A stretch of DNA of 44,822 nt, from IMG/VR virus record IMGVR_UViG_3300047444_000903, positions 1-44,822 of that record; one strand, written 5' to 3'. The translations under genes were made by a program, and so were the position numbers. The notes beneath the pieces were generated by a model that saw only the letters and a list, made by a program, of their open reading frames with translations, was not told the DNA's origin and searched no databases. Source of the stretch: a virus. Below, one piece after another: positions 27,135 to 36,309 of this stretch; within the stretch, counting starts at the first letter, position 1; each line of letters begins with the position of its first letter.

Positions 27135-27904
27135 TGTCCTACGACATGGTCGAGGAGGACGTCCCTCCGTTTCAGGTCCGTGTCGGTGACTACGCCGTCC
27201 ACGGTTCCAACAACAGTTCACTGATCCTCGGTCGCGATCGTGCCAAGAACGGTCCGGCCACGGTCGACGACGGGCTTGGAACCGTCGACGATGGCGGAAA
27301 GGGGAAGGGCACCGGAGTGGCCCACCTGGTCGCCGGTCGCAAGGACAAGAACGGGGATCCGGACTTCTCCAAGGACATGTCGTTCCTGTACTTGGCCATG
27401 AAGACCAAGCTCGACGACAACCTGAACATCTCCACCAAGGGCGACGCCAAGGTCCCCAAGGACAACGACGTCCCGGCTGGCGTCATGAAGTCCGACAACG
27501 TCCGGGTCATGTTCCGCAAGAACGCCATGATCGTGATCGAGGACAGCACGAACTTCGTGTTCGTCGACAAGGACTCGGCCATCATCAGCATCGCGGACGG
27601 AAAGAACTACATCAAGGTCGAGAAGGACAAGACCACGATGAAGATCGGCTCTGCCGCCAAGGTCGTCATCGACGGCGGCGGGAAGAAGGTCACCATCGAC
27701 GTGGACAAGTCTGGCAAGATCGAGCTGTCCGAGGGCGCCGCCAACCACATCCTTCAGGCCGAGGCTTTCCTCGACAAGTTCGACAACCACAAGCATCCGA
27801 CCGGCGTCGGTCCTTCTGGTCCTCCGCTCGAGCCACTGAAGCCCCAGAAGGACCAACTTGCCTCGACGGGAGCTTCCAACAAGCCAGAGATCGTGATTCC
27901 CTAA
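27134..27904 (+). CDS. Tail spike (cell-puncturing device)
   Basis: A 256-residue beta-rich protein. The middle (100-200) is a ladder of short repeats (VIEDSTNFVFVDKDSAIISI, IKVEKDKTTMKIG, VTIDVDKSGKIELSEG) as in the trimeric beta-helix of gp5/gpV spikes. The end has NHKHPTGVGPSGPPLEPL. H219-x-H221 followed by P is the metal-binding tip motif of such spikes. It forms the membrane-piercing point of the contractile tail. The start overlaps the hub stop by one base. Confidence 0.85.
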   Translation: MSYDMVEEDVPPFQVRVGDYAVHGSNNSSLILGRDRAKNGPATVDDGLGTVDDGGKGKGTGVAHLVAGRKDKNGDPDFSKDMSFLYLAMKTKLDDNLNISTKGDAKVPKDNDVPAGVMKSDNVRVMFRKNAMIVIEDSTNFVFVDKDSAIISIADGKNYIKVEKDKTTMKIGSAAKVVIDGGGKKVTIDVDKSGKIELSEGAANHILQAEAFLDKFDNHKHPTGVGPSGPPLEPLKPQKDQLASTGASNKPEIVIP

Positions 27905-28422
27905 TGCCGTACGTACAGGCAGATCTCAAGTCCAAGATCAAGGATGCCCTCCAAAAGCTCAAGGATTCCAAGGACAAGAGCTCGACGGCTCCCGTTCCGA
28001 ACGACGAGTCCTGCGACGCCCTGGCAACTGCCTACGACGATTGGGCAATGCTTCCCCTCAAGGCCTTCAGCCCAGTCGTCCAGAAGTCCGCTCTGAAGTC
28101 CGCTCTCTCCGCTCCGATGTTCGCGGGGTGGGGACCGGGCTTCATTTCCTACTGGACAGGTTCTACGGTCACCGTCCCGGCCACCACCTCGGGGCTCATG
28201 GGTCCCACCTCCGCCACCGCTGGAGCCACGATACCAGCCGACATGGCCCAGATCATGCTGGACTTCGCGAAGAAGGGACAGGAACCTTCTTTGGACGATG
28301 TGGCAGATAAGATTGCGGGCGTTCTATTTAAAGCTACAAACCAGCTGATCTACATTCTGGTGCCAGTCCCACCGTCGCCAACTCCGACGACGCTGCCGCT
28401 GGCAACGGGTGTACCGGCTTAA
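27904..28422 (+). CDS. Baseplate-region structural protein (172 aa)
   Basis: A 172-residue protein of no recognised family, lying between the spike and the gp25-like wedge. A charged helical N-terminus (LKSKIKDALQKLKDSKDKSS) is followed by a Ser/Thr/Gly/Pro-rich middle with WGPGFISYWTGSTVTVPATT and a hydrophobic helix near 145-155 (LFKATNQLIYILVP), then a Pro/Thr-rich tail. Similar proteins at this place in jumbo myoviruses are annotated as baseplate or tail components. The ATG shares its A with the upstream stop. Confidence 0.7.
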   Translation: MPYVQADLKSKIKDALQKLKDSKDKSSTAPVPNDESCDALATAYDDWAMLPLKAFSPVVQKSALKSALSAPMFAGWGPGFISYWTGSTVTVPATTSGLMGPTSATAGATIPADMAQIMLDFAKKGQEPSLDDVADKIAGVLFKATNQLIYILVPVPPSPTPTTLPLATGVPA

Positions 28423-28429
28423 GACTAAG

Positions 28430-28837
28430 ATGCCTATTGGATTGACAGTTCCCTTCACGCAGTCTACCGGTTCGCTGGGCGTTCTCGCCTTCACGGACGA
28501 CGAGGTAGAAGCGGCCAAGCAGAACATCAAGTCGCTCCTGGTCACGAACTGGGGCGATAGGCCCATGCATTTCCACCTCGGCTGCAACTTCGTGGAGTTC
28601 CTCTTCGAGCCCTTGAAGAACGACGTGCTCCGTCAGAAGATGTCCGACCGGGTGGTGGACCAGCTCCAGAAGTGGCTTCCTTTCGTCAGGCTCCAGGACC
28701 TGGTGATCACGTTCCACGAGGATGATTCGAGAGTCCCAGCCAACGGGGTGGGGGTCGCCATGAAGTTCTTCCTGGTCAGCAAGCCGACCAACGTGGCGTC
28801 TCTGTTCCAAGTCGTCCCCGGCCCCGGGGGAGGGTAA
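28430..28837 (+). CDS. Baseplate wedge protein, gp25-like
   Basis: A 135-residue protein of the gp25/W (GPW) family. IGLTVPFTQSTGSLGVLAF, NIKSLLVTNWGDRPMHFHLG and CNFVEFLFEPL are the family pattern (the R-P-x-H/F loop and the LFEP helix). It forms the sheath-initiator contact in the wedge. I start at the ATG at 28430, which gives the typical MPIGL opening; a GTG at 28409 is in frame and would add seven residues inside the preceding gene. It ends with a Pro/Gly-rich tail (VVPGPGGG). Confidence 0.87.
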   Translation: MPIGLTVPFTQSTGSLGVLAFTDDEVEAAKQNIKSLLVTNWGDRPMHFHLGCNFVEFLFEPLKNDVLRQKMSDRVVDQLQKWLPFVRLQDLVITFHEDDSRVPANGVGVAMKFFLVSKPTNVASLFQVVPGPGGG

Positions 28838-28842
28838 AGTAG

Positions 28843-30711
28843 ATGCCGGCACCGAAGCAGAACAAGACCGCCTTCACCAAGGACCAGACTGTCAAGTACC
28901 TGAACAAGGACTTCCAGGGGTTCAAGCGCGACCTCATGCAGTTCTCGCAGGCGCACCACTCGGGCGTCTTCCAGGACTACAACGAGTCATCGCCCGGTAT
29001 GGCGATCCTGGAACTCCAGGCGTTCATCGGGGACATCCTCTCGCTCTACCAGGACATGCAGTTCGAGGAAGTGAAGCAGGAGTCGGCCCAGCAGATCGAG
29101 AACGTCGTGTCGTTCGCCAAGTCCCTCGGCTACCGTCCGCAGGGAAAGCGCGCCGCTCGAGGCAAGGAGACGTTCTTCGTCGAGGTCCCGGCCATCACCG
29201 TCAACGGCCAGTCCATCCCGGATGACTCGTTCGCCCCGATCCTCCGAGCCGGTGCCCAGGTCCAGGGACCGAGCAACACCATCTTCGAGACGCTGGACGA
29301 TGTGGTCTTCAGCGCCTCCAGCCCGGACTACCCCCGTCTCGTTACCGGCTCCCAGTTCGACTCGGCGACCGGACTCCCGACCCACTACGCCATCCGCAAG
29401 GACATGGAGATCACGGCCGGTCAGACGATCGTCGAGACCTTCAAGATCACCAACTTCGAGCAGTTCCTCCAGATCAAGCTCAGCAACCCGGACGTGATCG
29501 AGGTCCTCTCTGTCTATGACTCCGAGGGGAACCCCTGGACCGAGGTGGACTACCTGGCCCAGGAAGCGGTGTTCGACGCCGACGTGAACTCGGACCTGAC
29601 CGACAACACGGACGTGCCCTACCTGCTCAAGCTGGTTACCGTCCCCCGTCGGTACGTCACCGACCGAGACCCGACGGACAGCACCACCTCCCTGATCTTC
29701 GGCTCGGGTGACGGCGTCAACTTCGACGACGAGCTCATCCCGAACCTGGCCGACTACGCCCTACCGCTGGCCGGTCGTCGGACCTTCGCCTCCTTCGCGA
29801 TCGACCCGCAGAACTTCCTGAAGACCCAGACTCTGGGACTCAGCCCGTACAACACGACGCTCACCGTCTCCTATAGAGTGGGTGGCGGACCGCAGACGAA
29901 CGTGATCGCCGGCAGCATCAAGACGGTCACGAACGCCGAGCTGGACTTCTCGACCACCTCGTTGGACGCCACCAAGAAGGGCGCCGTGGTCCAGTCGCTG
30001 GAGTGCATCAACGTCCAGAAGACGGACGGTGGATCTCCGGAGGAGACCATCGGAGAGGTCAAGGCGAACTCGGCCGCCTTCTTCGCGGCGCAGAACCGCG
30101 TCGTCACCAGGGAAGACTATATCGCCCGCATCCTGACCCTGCCGGCCAAGTTCGGCAAGCCGGACAAGGTGTACGTCCGCCGGGACAGCATCAACCCGCT
30201 CGCCATCGACGTTCACGTCCTGGCGCGTGACGCGGACAACCACCTGCAGCTGGCGTCCGCCAACCTGAAGGCGAACATCGCTACCTACCTGACTCCGTAT
30301 CGGATGATCACGGACGGGATCAACATCCTGGACGCCAAGATCATCAACCTGCGGGTGAAGTTCGGCGTGACCGTCTCCCCGAAGGTGAACCGGACCGAGG
30401 TGCTGGCCAAGTGCCTCGCGGTGGTGCAGGACTACTTCGACATCGACTCGCAGCAGATCGGTCACCCCATCGTGGTCTCCGAGCTGTCGGCCAACCTGCA
30501 GGCGGTCCAGGGAGTCATCTCGGTGTACGAGCTGACCTTCACCAACGTGATCGGAAACGCTCCGCTGCCGGGCAGTCAGATCACCCTGCCCTACTCCACC
30601 ACGAGGTTCGACGTCTCTCACCAGCGTCAGAACGAGATCATCTACTGCCCGCAGGACTCGATCTTCGAGGTGAAGTACCCGATGGTGGACATCCAGGGAG
30701 TGTCGCAGTAA
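28843..30711 (+). CDS. Baseplate wedge protein, gp6/baseplate J-like
   Basis: A 622-residue protein. SSPGMAILELQAFIGDILSLY and QQIENVVSFAKSLGYRP are the N-terminal wedge signature of gp6/J proteins. The central part has VNGQSIPDDSFAPILRAG and GSGDGVNFDDELIPN, and the C-terminal half has VTREDYIARI and a typical AKIINLRVKFGVTVSPKVNR domain. Length is close to T4 gp6 (660). It forms the ring of the baseplate together with gp25 and gp7-type proteins. The ribosome site GGGGGAGGG lies just upstream. Confidence 0.9.
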   Translation: MPAPKQNKTAFTKDQTVKYLNKDFQGFKRDLMQFSQAHHSGVFQDYNESSPGMAILELQAFIGDILSLYQDMQFEEVKQESAQQIENVVSFAKSLGYRPQGKRAARGKETFFVEVPAITVNGQSIPDDSFAPILRAGAQVQGPSNTIFETLDDVVFSASSPDYPRLVTGSQFDSATGLPTHYAIRKDMEITAGQTIVETFKITNFEQFLQIKLSNPDVIEVLSVYDSEGNPWTEVDYLAQEAVFDADVNSDLTDNTDVPYLLKLVTVPRRYVTDRDPTDSTTSLIFGSGDGVNFDDELIPNLADYALPLAGRRTFASFAIDPQNFLKTQTLGLSPYNTTLTVSYRVGGGPQTNVIAGSIKTVTNAELDFSTTSLDATKKGAVVQSLECINVQKTDGGSPEETIGEVKANSAAFFAAQNRVVTREDYIARILTLPAKFGKPDKVYVRRDSINPLAIDVHVLARDADNHLQLASANLKANIATYLTPYRMITDGINILDAKIINLRVKFGVTVSPKVNRTEVLAKCLAVVQDYFDIDSQQIGHPIVVSELSANLQAVQGVISVYELTFTNVIGNAPLPGSQITLPYSTTRFDVSHQRQNEIIYCPQDSIFEVKYPMVDIQGVSQ

Positions 30712-32117
30712 TGATCTTCAGAATCTTCCCACAGAAGGACACGTGGATCACCAACCTGGTCCGCCAGTTCCCGACTGTCCCGGTCACCGGCTCCAACTTC
30801 GGCGCCAGCGAGATCCTCGACCTCTTCAAGAAGGCTGGAGTCTCCGGCGCTCTCGGATGGAACGGGAGCTCGAGTCTCGGTCACATCCTGATGCAGTTCG
30901 ACCTGGGAGCCTTCCAGGACCTGACCGCATCGTTGCAGGCTCCGGAACACCCGATGTGGCGGCTGAATCTGAAGGATGCTCGCCACGCCGAGACCCTGCC
31001 TTCCAGCTACGACATCGAGATTCTCTCGGTGACGACCGCCTGGGACGAGGGTCCGGGCTTCGACGAGGAGACTTTCCTCGACCTCGGACAGGCGAACTGG
31101 GTGCAGGCCAAGAAGACCACCTACTGGACCACTCCCGGCGGCGACGTGGAGACCGGACTGATCGACACCTTCCACGTCGACCAAGGACCGGAGAACGTCG
31201 ATGCGGATGTCTCCACCCAGGTAGAACGCTGGTTGGGCATCAACCCGCTTCCGCTCAATCCGACCAATGGGAACAACGGGTTCCTGCTTCGTGTGTCATC
31301 CTCGCAGGAGGTAGACCCGTTTGACTACTTCGTCAAGAAGTTCCACGGTCGGTCCACCAACTTCCTGGACCGTCGCCCGTACCTCGAGGCGCGTTGGGAC
31401 GACTCCATCAGGGACGACCGTTCGAACTTCGTGTTCGACAACTCCGGCACGCTCTACCTCTACAACGAGGTGCGCGGCCAGCCGGTCAACATCCCGGGGA
31501 TCACGTCCGGTCCGGACTGCCTGACCGTCCGCATCGAGGATCTGAGCGGGACGTTGTTGGTCGCTTCCGCAAGCTGGACCGGTCAGCCTGGAATCTACAG
31601 CTGCAGCATGTTGCTGCCGACCGGCTCCTACTCGGGATCGGTGTTCTCGGACATCTGGTTCCTCGGCAACCGGGCCTACATGACCGGCAACTTCATGCCG
31701 ACAGACAACTTCGCCCAGCCCACGTTGTCTACGGGCCGGTTCGAAGTGGACATGCCGAACCTCAAGAATGAGTACTCGGTCGATGAAGATCCCGAGCTGC
31801 GGGTCTTCGTCCGTCCGTTCGACTACAACCCGGCCGTCGTGAATACCGGGTCGGTCTCGCCGGTGGGGACCATCATCAACCGCGGCTACTACAGGATCGA
31901 CAACGATCGGACGAAGGAGCAGGTCGTGCCTTTCGGCACGGGATCGTACCAGGGCGGGACCGACTGGACCCGTCTCAGCTACGATGGGAACGGAAACTAC
32001 TTCTCGTTCTTCATGAGTTGCCTCGCACCGGGGCAGGTCTATCGCGTTGTCTTCCTATTTGATCAAGACGGTCGGAAGCAGATCATCGACCGGGGATTCA
32101 AGTTCAGGATAACGTGA
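30711..32117 (+). CDS. Baseplate or tail-fibre connector protein (468 aa)
   Basis: A 468-residue beta-rich structural protein of unknown family. It begins MIFRIFPQKDTWITNL, a pattern seen in phage proteins just after the J-like gene. Asn/Gly/Ser-rich loops and several Trp/Tyr pairs follow, with a jelly-roll-like C-terminal segment (GQVYRVVFLFDQDGRKQIID). SGS and TGS triplets recur (PTGSYSGSVFSD, VNTGSVSP, FGTGSYQGG). The ATG shares an A with the upstream stop. It probably links the wedge to the fibres. Confidence 0.78.
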   Translation: MIFRIFPQKDTWITNLVRQFPTVPVTGSNFGASEILDLFKKAGVSGALGWNGSSSLGHILMQFDLGAFQDLTASLQAPEHPMWRLNLKDARHAETLPSSYDIEILSVTTAWDEGPGFDEETFLDLGQANWVQAKKTTYWTTPGGDVETGLIDTFHVDQGPENVDADVSTQVERWLGINPLPLNPTNGNNGFLLRVSSSQEVDPFDYFVKKFHGRSTNFLDRRPYLEARWDDSIRDDRSNFVFDNSGTLYLYNEVRGQPVNIPGITSGPDCLTVRIEDLSGTLLVASASWTGQPGIYSCSMLLPTGSYSGSVFSDIWFLGNRAYMTGNFMPTDNFAQPTLSTGRFEVDMPNLKNEYSVDEDPELRVFVRPFDYNPAVVNTGSVSPVGTIINRGYYRIDNDRTKEQVVPFGTGSYQGGTDWTRLSYDGNGNYFSFFMSCLAPGQVYRVVFLFDQDGRKQIIDRGFKFRIT

Positions 32118-32122
32118 GGACA

Positions 32123-32296
32123 ATGCAAGCTCTAGAGATGGAAGACCAGGACCAAAAGACACCGGAGTTCAGGTTCTCGACCCGCAAGAAGTACGAGGAA
32201 GCGCTCGTCCGTCTGGCACAGGACGGGGACGATGAAACGTACGAGGCTCTTGCAGAAGAGTACGTCCGATTCTGCGACGCGGAGATGAATGGCTAG
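32123..32296 (+). CDS. Small acidic protein (57 aa)
   Basis: A 57-residue charged protein: MQALEMEDQDQKTPEFRFST, then helical KKYEEALVRLAQDGDDETYE and EEYVRFCDAEMNG. I chose the ATG at 32123 because TGAGG lies five bases upstream; a GTG at 32114 is also in frame and overlaps the previous stop. It ends eight bases inside the next gene. Unknown role; perhaps a baseplate assembly chaperone. Confidence 0.65.
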   Translation: MQALEMEDQDQKTPEFRFSTRKKYEEALVRLAQDGDDETYEALAEEYVRFCDAEMNG

Positions 32297-35294
32297 CAAG
32301 CTCTTCTCACTTTTCGATGACCAGATGAAGAAGCCCGGCGAGGTCGTCGCCGGTACTGCGCAGAGCCTTGCGACCATCTCGGTCAAGCCGGAAGAGCAGA
32401 ACTACATCATCGGCAAGCTCCGCCAGTTTCAGGTGGCAGAGTCCAAGATCGACTACTCCGATTTCAAGAACTTCGTCTTCTTCAATTCGGCCCTCGACTA
32501 CTTCAACCTCACCGCCGAGAAGATCCTGAACGAGTACCCCTACGACGCCAGCATCGACGTCATCGACACGTTCACGTTCGACCTGGACCCGTACCAGAGG
32601 TACCTCTCCAGCGTCTGGCCGAAGAACACCGGGCACCTCAGGTTCAATTCCGCGATCTCCTCCTCCTTCATCTCCATCGTCGACCTCGGTCAGATCTACG
32701 GAGACACACGGGCGGGAACCACCCAGCAGGCCGGCATCCTGAGCCCGGGAACGGGTTCATTGGCGGTGGAGTTCTGGTGCAACCTTTCGGGCGCCTTCAC
32801 GAACTCGGCCGCGATGGTCGTCATCCAGAAGGTGGGCGCCACGGGAGACGGCTACACCGTCTACGCCTCGGGCAGCAACATGACCTTCCGGATGGTCTCG
32901 GGCTCCGTGACCTCCGAGGTCTCCGCCCCGAGGACGGACGGACAGACGACCTACTACGCCTTCGTCTATGACCGGACCAACACGAATTTCCCGGTCCTCG
33001 TGGCCTACACCGGTTCGGCGAACATCTTCCCGACCGCGATCGCCTCCGCCTCCAGCCTCATCGGAGGCCCCATAAACATCGCCAATGCCCAGGCCTATAT
33101 TGGCAGTGGTACCCTATCCGGGAAGGTGACGGCACTCATCTCCGGTGCCCTCGATGAGGTGAGGGTGTGGCGTTCGGCCTTGCAGCTGGCGGATTTCACC
33201 GGCACGTACAACATCCAGGCCCATGCCCAGAACAACCTGATGGGTTGCTGGCACTTCAACGAGTCGGGGTCCATCAACCCGGACGACGGGAACGACCCGC
33301 TGGTGCTCGACTTCTCGGGTCACCGGATCAATGGACGCATCATGAACTACTGGACCGGCTTGCGCGGGTCCGGATCCTTGATCCCCTACGCTCAGCCGAG
33401 CCTCATGCTCTCGTCGTACTTCAATTCGCCCGAGGTGCAGACCCTCATCACCACCCAGCAGGCTTCGGGAAGCGCGTTTGACCGGGTCAGTGACAACATC
33501 ATCACTCGGCTCGTCCCCGAGAACTTCCTGAACCTCGAGAACCTGGAGAACACGCAGGTCCTCCAGAACTTCCTCTACATCCTGGCTCGCAACTTCGACC
33601 AGATCAAGGTGAAGATCGACCAGTTCACGAAGGTCCTCCGGGCGAACTACACCCAGTTCAACCAGACCCCGGACGCTCTGCTCGCCGACATCGCCAAGTT
33701 CTTCGGCTGGGAGTTCACCGGGAACTTCCTCAGCGCGGATGCGTTCCAGTACCTCCTTGGCAAGAACGTCCTGGCGAACCAGGACGCGAACAAGGAGCTG
33801 GACGTCAAGCTCTACCAGATCAAGAACGAGTTCTGGAAGCGTACCCTCGTCAACCTGATGTACCTCTACAAGAGCAAGGGTACACGGGAGAGCGTTGAGT
33901 CGTTCTTCCGCATCTACGGCGTGAACAAGAACTTCGTTCGCCTGAAGGAGTACGGCTACAAGCCGAACGTCGGCATCCAGACCAGCCGCATCCACGCCGA
34001 CAAGAGCGTGTATGCCATGGTCTTCTCTGGTAGCCACGGCTCCGGATCGCTGACGGGTTCGGTGACCTCCGTCCCGTTCACGGGTTCGGCCCTCTCGGCA
34101 GAGGTGAGGTTCTCCTTCCCGCTGTCGACCAGCACCGAGCTGACCCCGCTGATCACGACCGGATCGCTCTTCGCTCTCTATCAGACCGCTCTTTCTTCGA
34201 GCGGTGGCATCCTCGTCCCGACTGGTTCACAGCAGCTGGCGTACCAGGTCTACTGGACGACGCCGTTCGTGGGCAGCGAGACAGGCTCCCTGTTCCTGAC
34301 AGGAAGCGAGGGGCTACTCAGCATCCCGAACATCCCGCTCTTCAATGAGCAGTGGTACAATGTCTCGGTCCACCGGAACTCCCTGTCGGGGACGCTGAAC
34401 CTTCGCCTTCACCGCCTGAACTACGACGAGGTCGACGTCAACCTGTCGGCCACCCTGTCGGCGCCGGAGTCTTCAGGAAGCTCCATCTGGCAGCTCGTGG
34501 TCGGAGCCGCCAACAATCTCAAGGCCCAGGGGTGGATGCAGGAAGCCCGTGTCTGGAACAAGGACCTGACGAAGACGGAGATCTTCGATCACACCCTGAA
34601 CTTCCAGAGCTACGGAGTCGACTACCCCAACGACATGGGGGCATTGGCCCTCCACTGGCGCCTGAACGACAACGCCAGCGCCTCGATCGGGGGAACGATC
34701 TCGGGCCAGAACATCTTCCAGGACATCTCGCAGAACGGCATCACAGGTTCGGGAGCCGGCTTCTCTCCCCTCCGTGCCCCATTCGAGAAGTTCCTCTTGG
34801 ATTACAACTACATCGCCTCCCCCGACTTCAGCTGGAACGAGGACAAGATCCGCATCCTGCAGAGCTCGGAAGTGAAGCCGGCAGACGTGACCTACGACAA
34901 CCAGGCGCTGGCCCTGGAGTTCAACATGATTGACGCCCTGAACGAGGACATCTCCCAGGCGATCTCGACCATGGACAACTTCAACAATGCCATTGGCTTG
35001 CCGGCCAATCGTTACCGGGCGACGTACCAAGACATAGAGGTCATCCGCCGGCAGTACTTCAAGCGGCTCCAGGGACGGCTGAACTTCAGGGTCTTCGCGG
35101 ACATGCTGGAGTTCTTCGACAGAAGCTTCATCACGATGGTGCAGCGTCTTCTGCCGGCCCGCTCGATCTTCCTTGGAGACGAGTTCGTGGTGGAGAGCCA
35201 CATGCTGGAGAGGCCGAAGCTCCAGTGGAATTATAGACGTCAGACCGTGCCCTTCATCCCGGAAGGCGTGATCACAGTCTACGTGCGCACCTAG
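32289..35294 (+). CDS. Large tail protein with LamG domains and gpI-like region
   Basis: A 1001-residue structural protein. Residues 150-325 form a LamG/concanavalin-like jelly roll (TGSLAVEFWCNLSGAF ... LDEVRVWRSALQLADF ... GCWHFNESGS). Residues 420-560 resemble tail protein gpI: LQNFLYILARNFDQI, and LYKSKGTRESVESFFRIYG. Residues 600-790 form a second jelly roll ending LALHWRLNDN. The C-terminal 200 residues are helical with IEVIRRQYFKRLQG. It likely joins baseplate and fibres and may bind sugars. A TGS/SGS-rich stretch at about 580-680 is notable. The gene is intact. Confidence 0.83.
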   Translation: MASKLFSLFDDQMKKPGEVVAGTAQSLATISVKPEEQNYIIGKLRQFQVAESKIDYSDFKNFVFFNSALDYFNLTAEKILNEYPYDASIDVIDTFTFDLDPYQRYLSSVWPKNTGHLRFNSAISSSFISIVDLGQIYGDTRAGTTQQAGILSPGTGSLAVEFWCNLSGAFTNSAAMVVIQKVGATGDGYTVYASGSNMTFRMVSGSVTSEVSAPRTDGQTTYYAFVYDRTNTNFPVLVAYTGSANIFPTAIASASSLIGGPINIANAQAYIGSGTLSGKVTALISGALDEVRVWRSALQLADFTGTYNIQAHAQNNLMGCWHFNESGSINPDDGNDPLVLDFSGHRINGRIMNYWTGLRGSGSLIPYAQPSLMLSSYFNSPEVQTLITTQQASGSAFDRVSDNIITRLVPENFLNLENLENTQVLQNFLYILARNFDQIKVKIDQFTKVLRANYTQFNQTPDALLADIAKFFGWEFTGNFLSADAFQYLLGKNVLANQDANKELDVKLYQIKNEFWKRTLVNLMYLYKSKGTRESVESFFRIYGVNKNFVRLKEYGYKPNVGIQTSRIHADKSVYAMVFSGSHGSGSLTGSVTSVPFTGSALSAEVRFSFPLSTSTELTPLITTGSLFALYQTALSSSGGILVPTGSQQLAYQVYWTTPFVGSETGSLFLTGSEGLLSIPNIPLFNEQWYNVSVHRNSLSGTLNLRLHRLNYDEVDVNLSATLSAPESSGSSIWQLVVGAANNLKAQGWMQEARVWNKDLTKTEIFDHTLNFQSYGVDYPNDMGALALHWRLNDNASASIGGTISGQNIFQDISQNGITGSGAGFSPLRAPFEKFLLDYNYIASPDFSWNEDKIRILQSSEVKPADVTYDNQALALEFNMIDALNEDISQAISTMDNFNNAIGLPANRYRATYQDIEVIRRQYFKRLQGRLNFRVFADMLEFFDRSFITMVQRLLPARSIFLGDEFVVESHMLERPKLQWNYRRQTVPFIPEGVITVYVRT

Positions 35295-35301
35295 TTATAA
35301 G
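35295..35301 (+). promoter_or_regulatory. Candidate late promoter element TTATAAG
   Basis: TAGTTATAAGACGG sits in the 23-base gap right after the stop of the 1001-residue gene, 16 bases before the ATG at 35318. The same TTATAAG occurs at 3339 and 18047. It is the only AT-rich run in the gap and a good candidate for sigma recognition at the head of the fibre genes. Confidence 0.4.
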
Positions 35302-35317
35302 ACGGAGAATCTAGAAG

Positions 35318-35875
35318 ATGAGCAACTGGGTCTACGACGGAACAACCAACTCGGGGTCGCTGAACTTCCCGAAGACAGACGGGACGCCCATCCCTGTGGG
35401 CGGAGATCCGACCAAGTTCGTAGATGCGGTGGACTACAACGTCGTGAGCCAGGCGCTCACCGACATCCGCTTCGCGATCACGTCAGGAAACTTCTTCGGG
35501 TTTGGCACCCGGCTTCCCTCGGGATCTCTTCCCACGGGCGCGGACATCACGAAGGACTTCATTTTCCTCCGCCAGGACGGCGCCATCATCCAGCACAAGG
35601 GCACCTTCGGCGGGGCGACGCCGGGTGACTTCGTCATCGCCGCCGCCGCCGCGAACGTCCTCTACCAGCAGTACTCCGAGATCGTGTTGCCGACCGGATC
35701 GAACCCCAGCACCACGCCGGGATTCCCGTTCGGCTCGTCCGGCGGAGCGATCGTCTATCTGAAGAACAACGGACAGCCAACGGGGCAATCTCCCGCCGTG
35801 AACCGCTCGCAGCTCGTCATCAGGTGGTCCATCGACGGTACGGAAACGATCATCGCGGAGAGCCCGGCGATCTAA
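35318..35875 (+). CDS. Tail-fibre-region structural protein (185 aa)
   Basis: A 185-residue protein without a recognised family. NWVYDGTTNSGSLNFPKTDG begins it; the middle carries LPSGSLPTGADITKDFIFLR and Ala-rich VIAAAAANVLYQQY; the end is beta-type (SQLVIRWSIDGTETIIAE). The Ser/Gly triplets match those of neighbouring fibre genes. It follows a TTATAAG box and precedes a zinc-ribbon protein by one base. Probably a fibre or collar part. Confidence 0.72.
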   Translation: MSNWVYDGTTNSGSLNFPKTDGTPIPVGGDPTKFVDAVDYNVVSQALTDIRFAITSGNFFGFGTRLPSGSLPTGADITKDFIFLRQDGAIIQHKGTFGGATPGDFVIAAAAANVLYQQYSEIVLPTGSNPSTTPGFPFGSSGGAIVYLKNNGQPTGQSPAVNRSQLVIRWSIDGTETIIAESPAI

Positions 35876-35876
35876 C

Positions 35877-36308
35877 ATGGTGGACGTCACCTGCACTGAC
35901 TGTGGAACGAAGCTCGGGGAGGCCCTGGACGGACAGGAGCCCGGACCTCGCGCCCACGGTTGTGTCGACTGCTGGATGGACGCCATGGGCGTCGAGCGGG
36001 AATGGGTGCACCTCGAGAACCAGCCGCTCAACATCCAGCACATGAGCCCCATCACCACCCTCTACGTGGTGAAGCGCGGGCTCTTCGACGCCGTGGTGGA
36101 CGCGGACGACGACCTGACCGTCACCCTCTGCCACGAAGATTTGCGGAACGCGCCGCTGCCCATGATGATGGGAAACCCCAAGAGGAAGCTGATCAACGGA
36201 CAGACCCAGATCGACGGGCTCTACGTGCGCGGGACAGGAAACTTCTGCCTGCGCATCGACGCCACCGGTCATGATCCTGTCTACACGCACAGCTTCAAGG
36301 TGACCTAA
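35877..36308 (+). CDS. Zinc-ribbon protein in fibre cluster (143 aa)
   Basis: A 143-residue protein. The N-terminus has two Cys pairs, VTCTDCGTK (C6, C9) and HGCVDCWMD (C29, C32), a likely zinc ribbon. The rest is beta-rich (TTLYVVKRGLFDAVVDADDD ... LRIDATGHDPVYTHSF) and looks like an immunoglobulin or fibre-knob type domain. A zinc site in a virion protein, or a zinc-binding assembly factor, are both possible. It starts two bases after the preceding stop. Confidence 0.7.
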   Translation: MVDVTCTDCGTKLGEALDGQEPGPRAHGCVDCWMDAMGVEREWVHLENQPLNIQHMSPITTLYVVKRGLFDAVVDADDDLTVTLCHEDLRNAPLPMMMGNPKRKLINGQTQIDGLYVRGTGNFCLRIDATGHDPVYTHSFKVT

Positions 36309-36309
36309 G

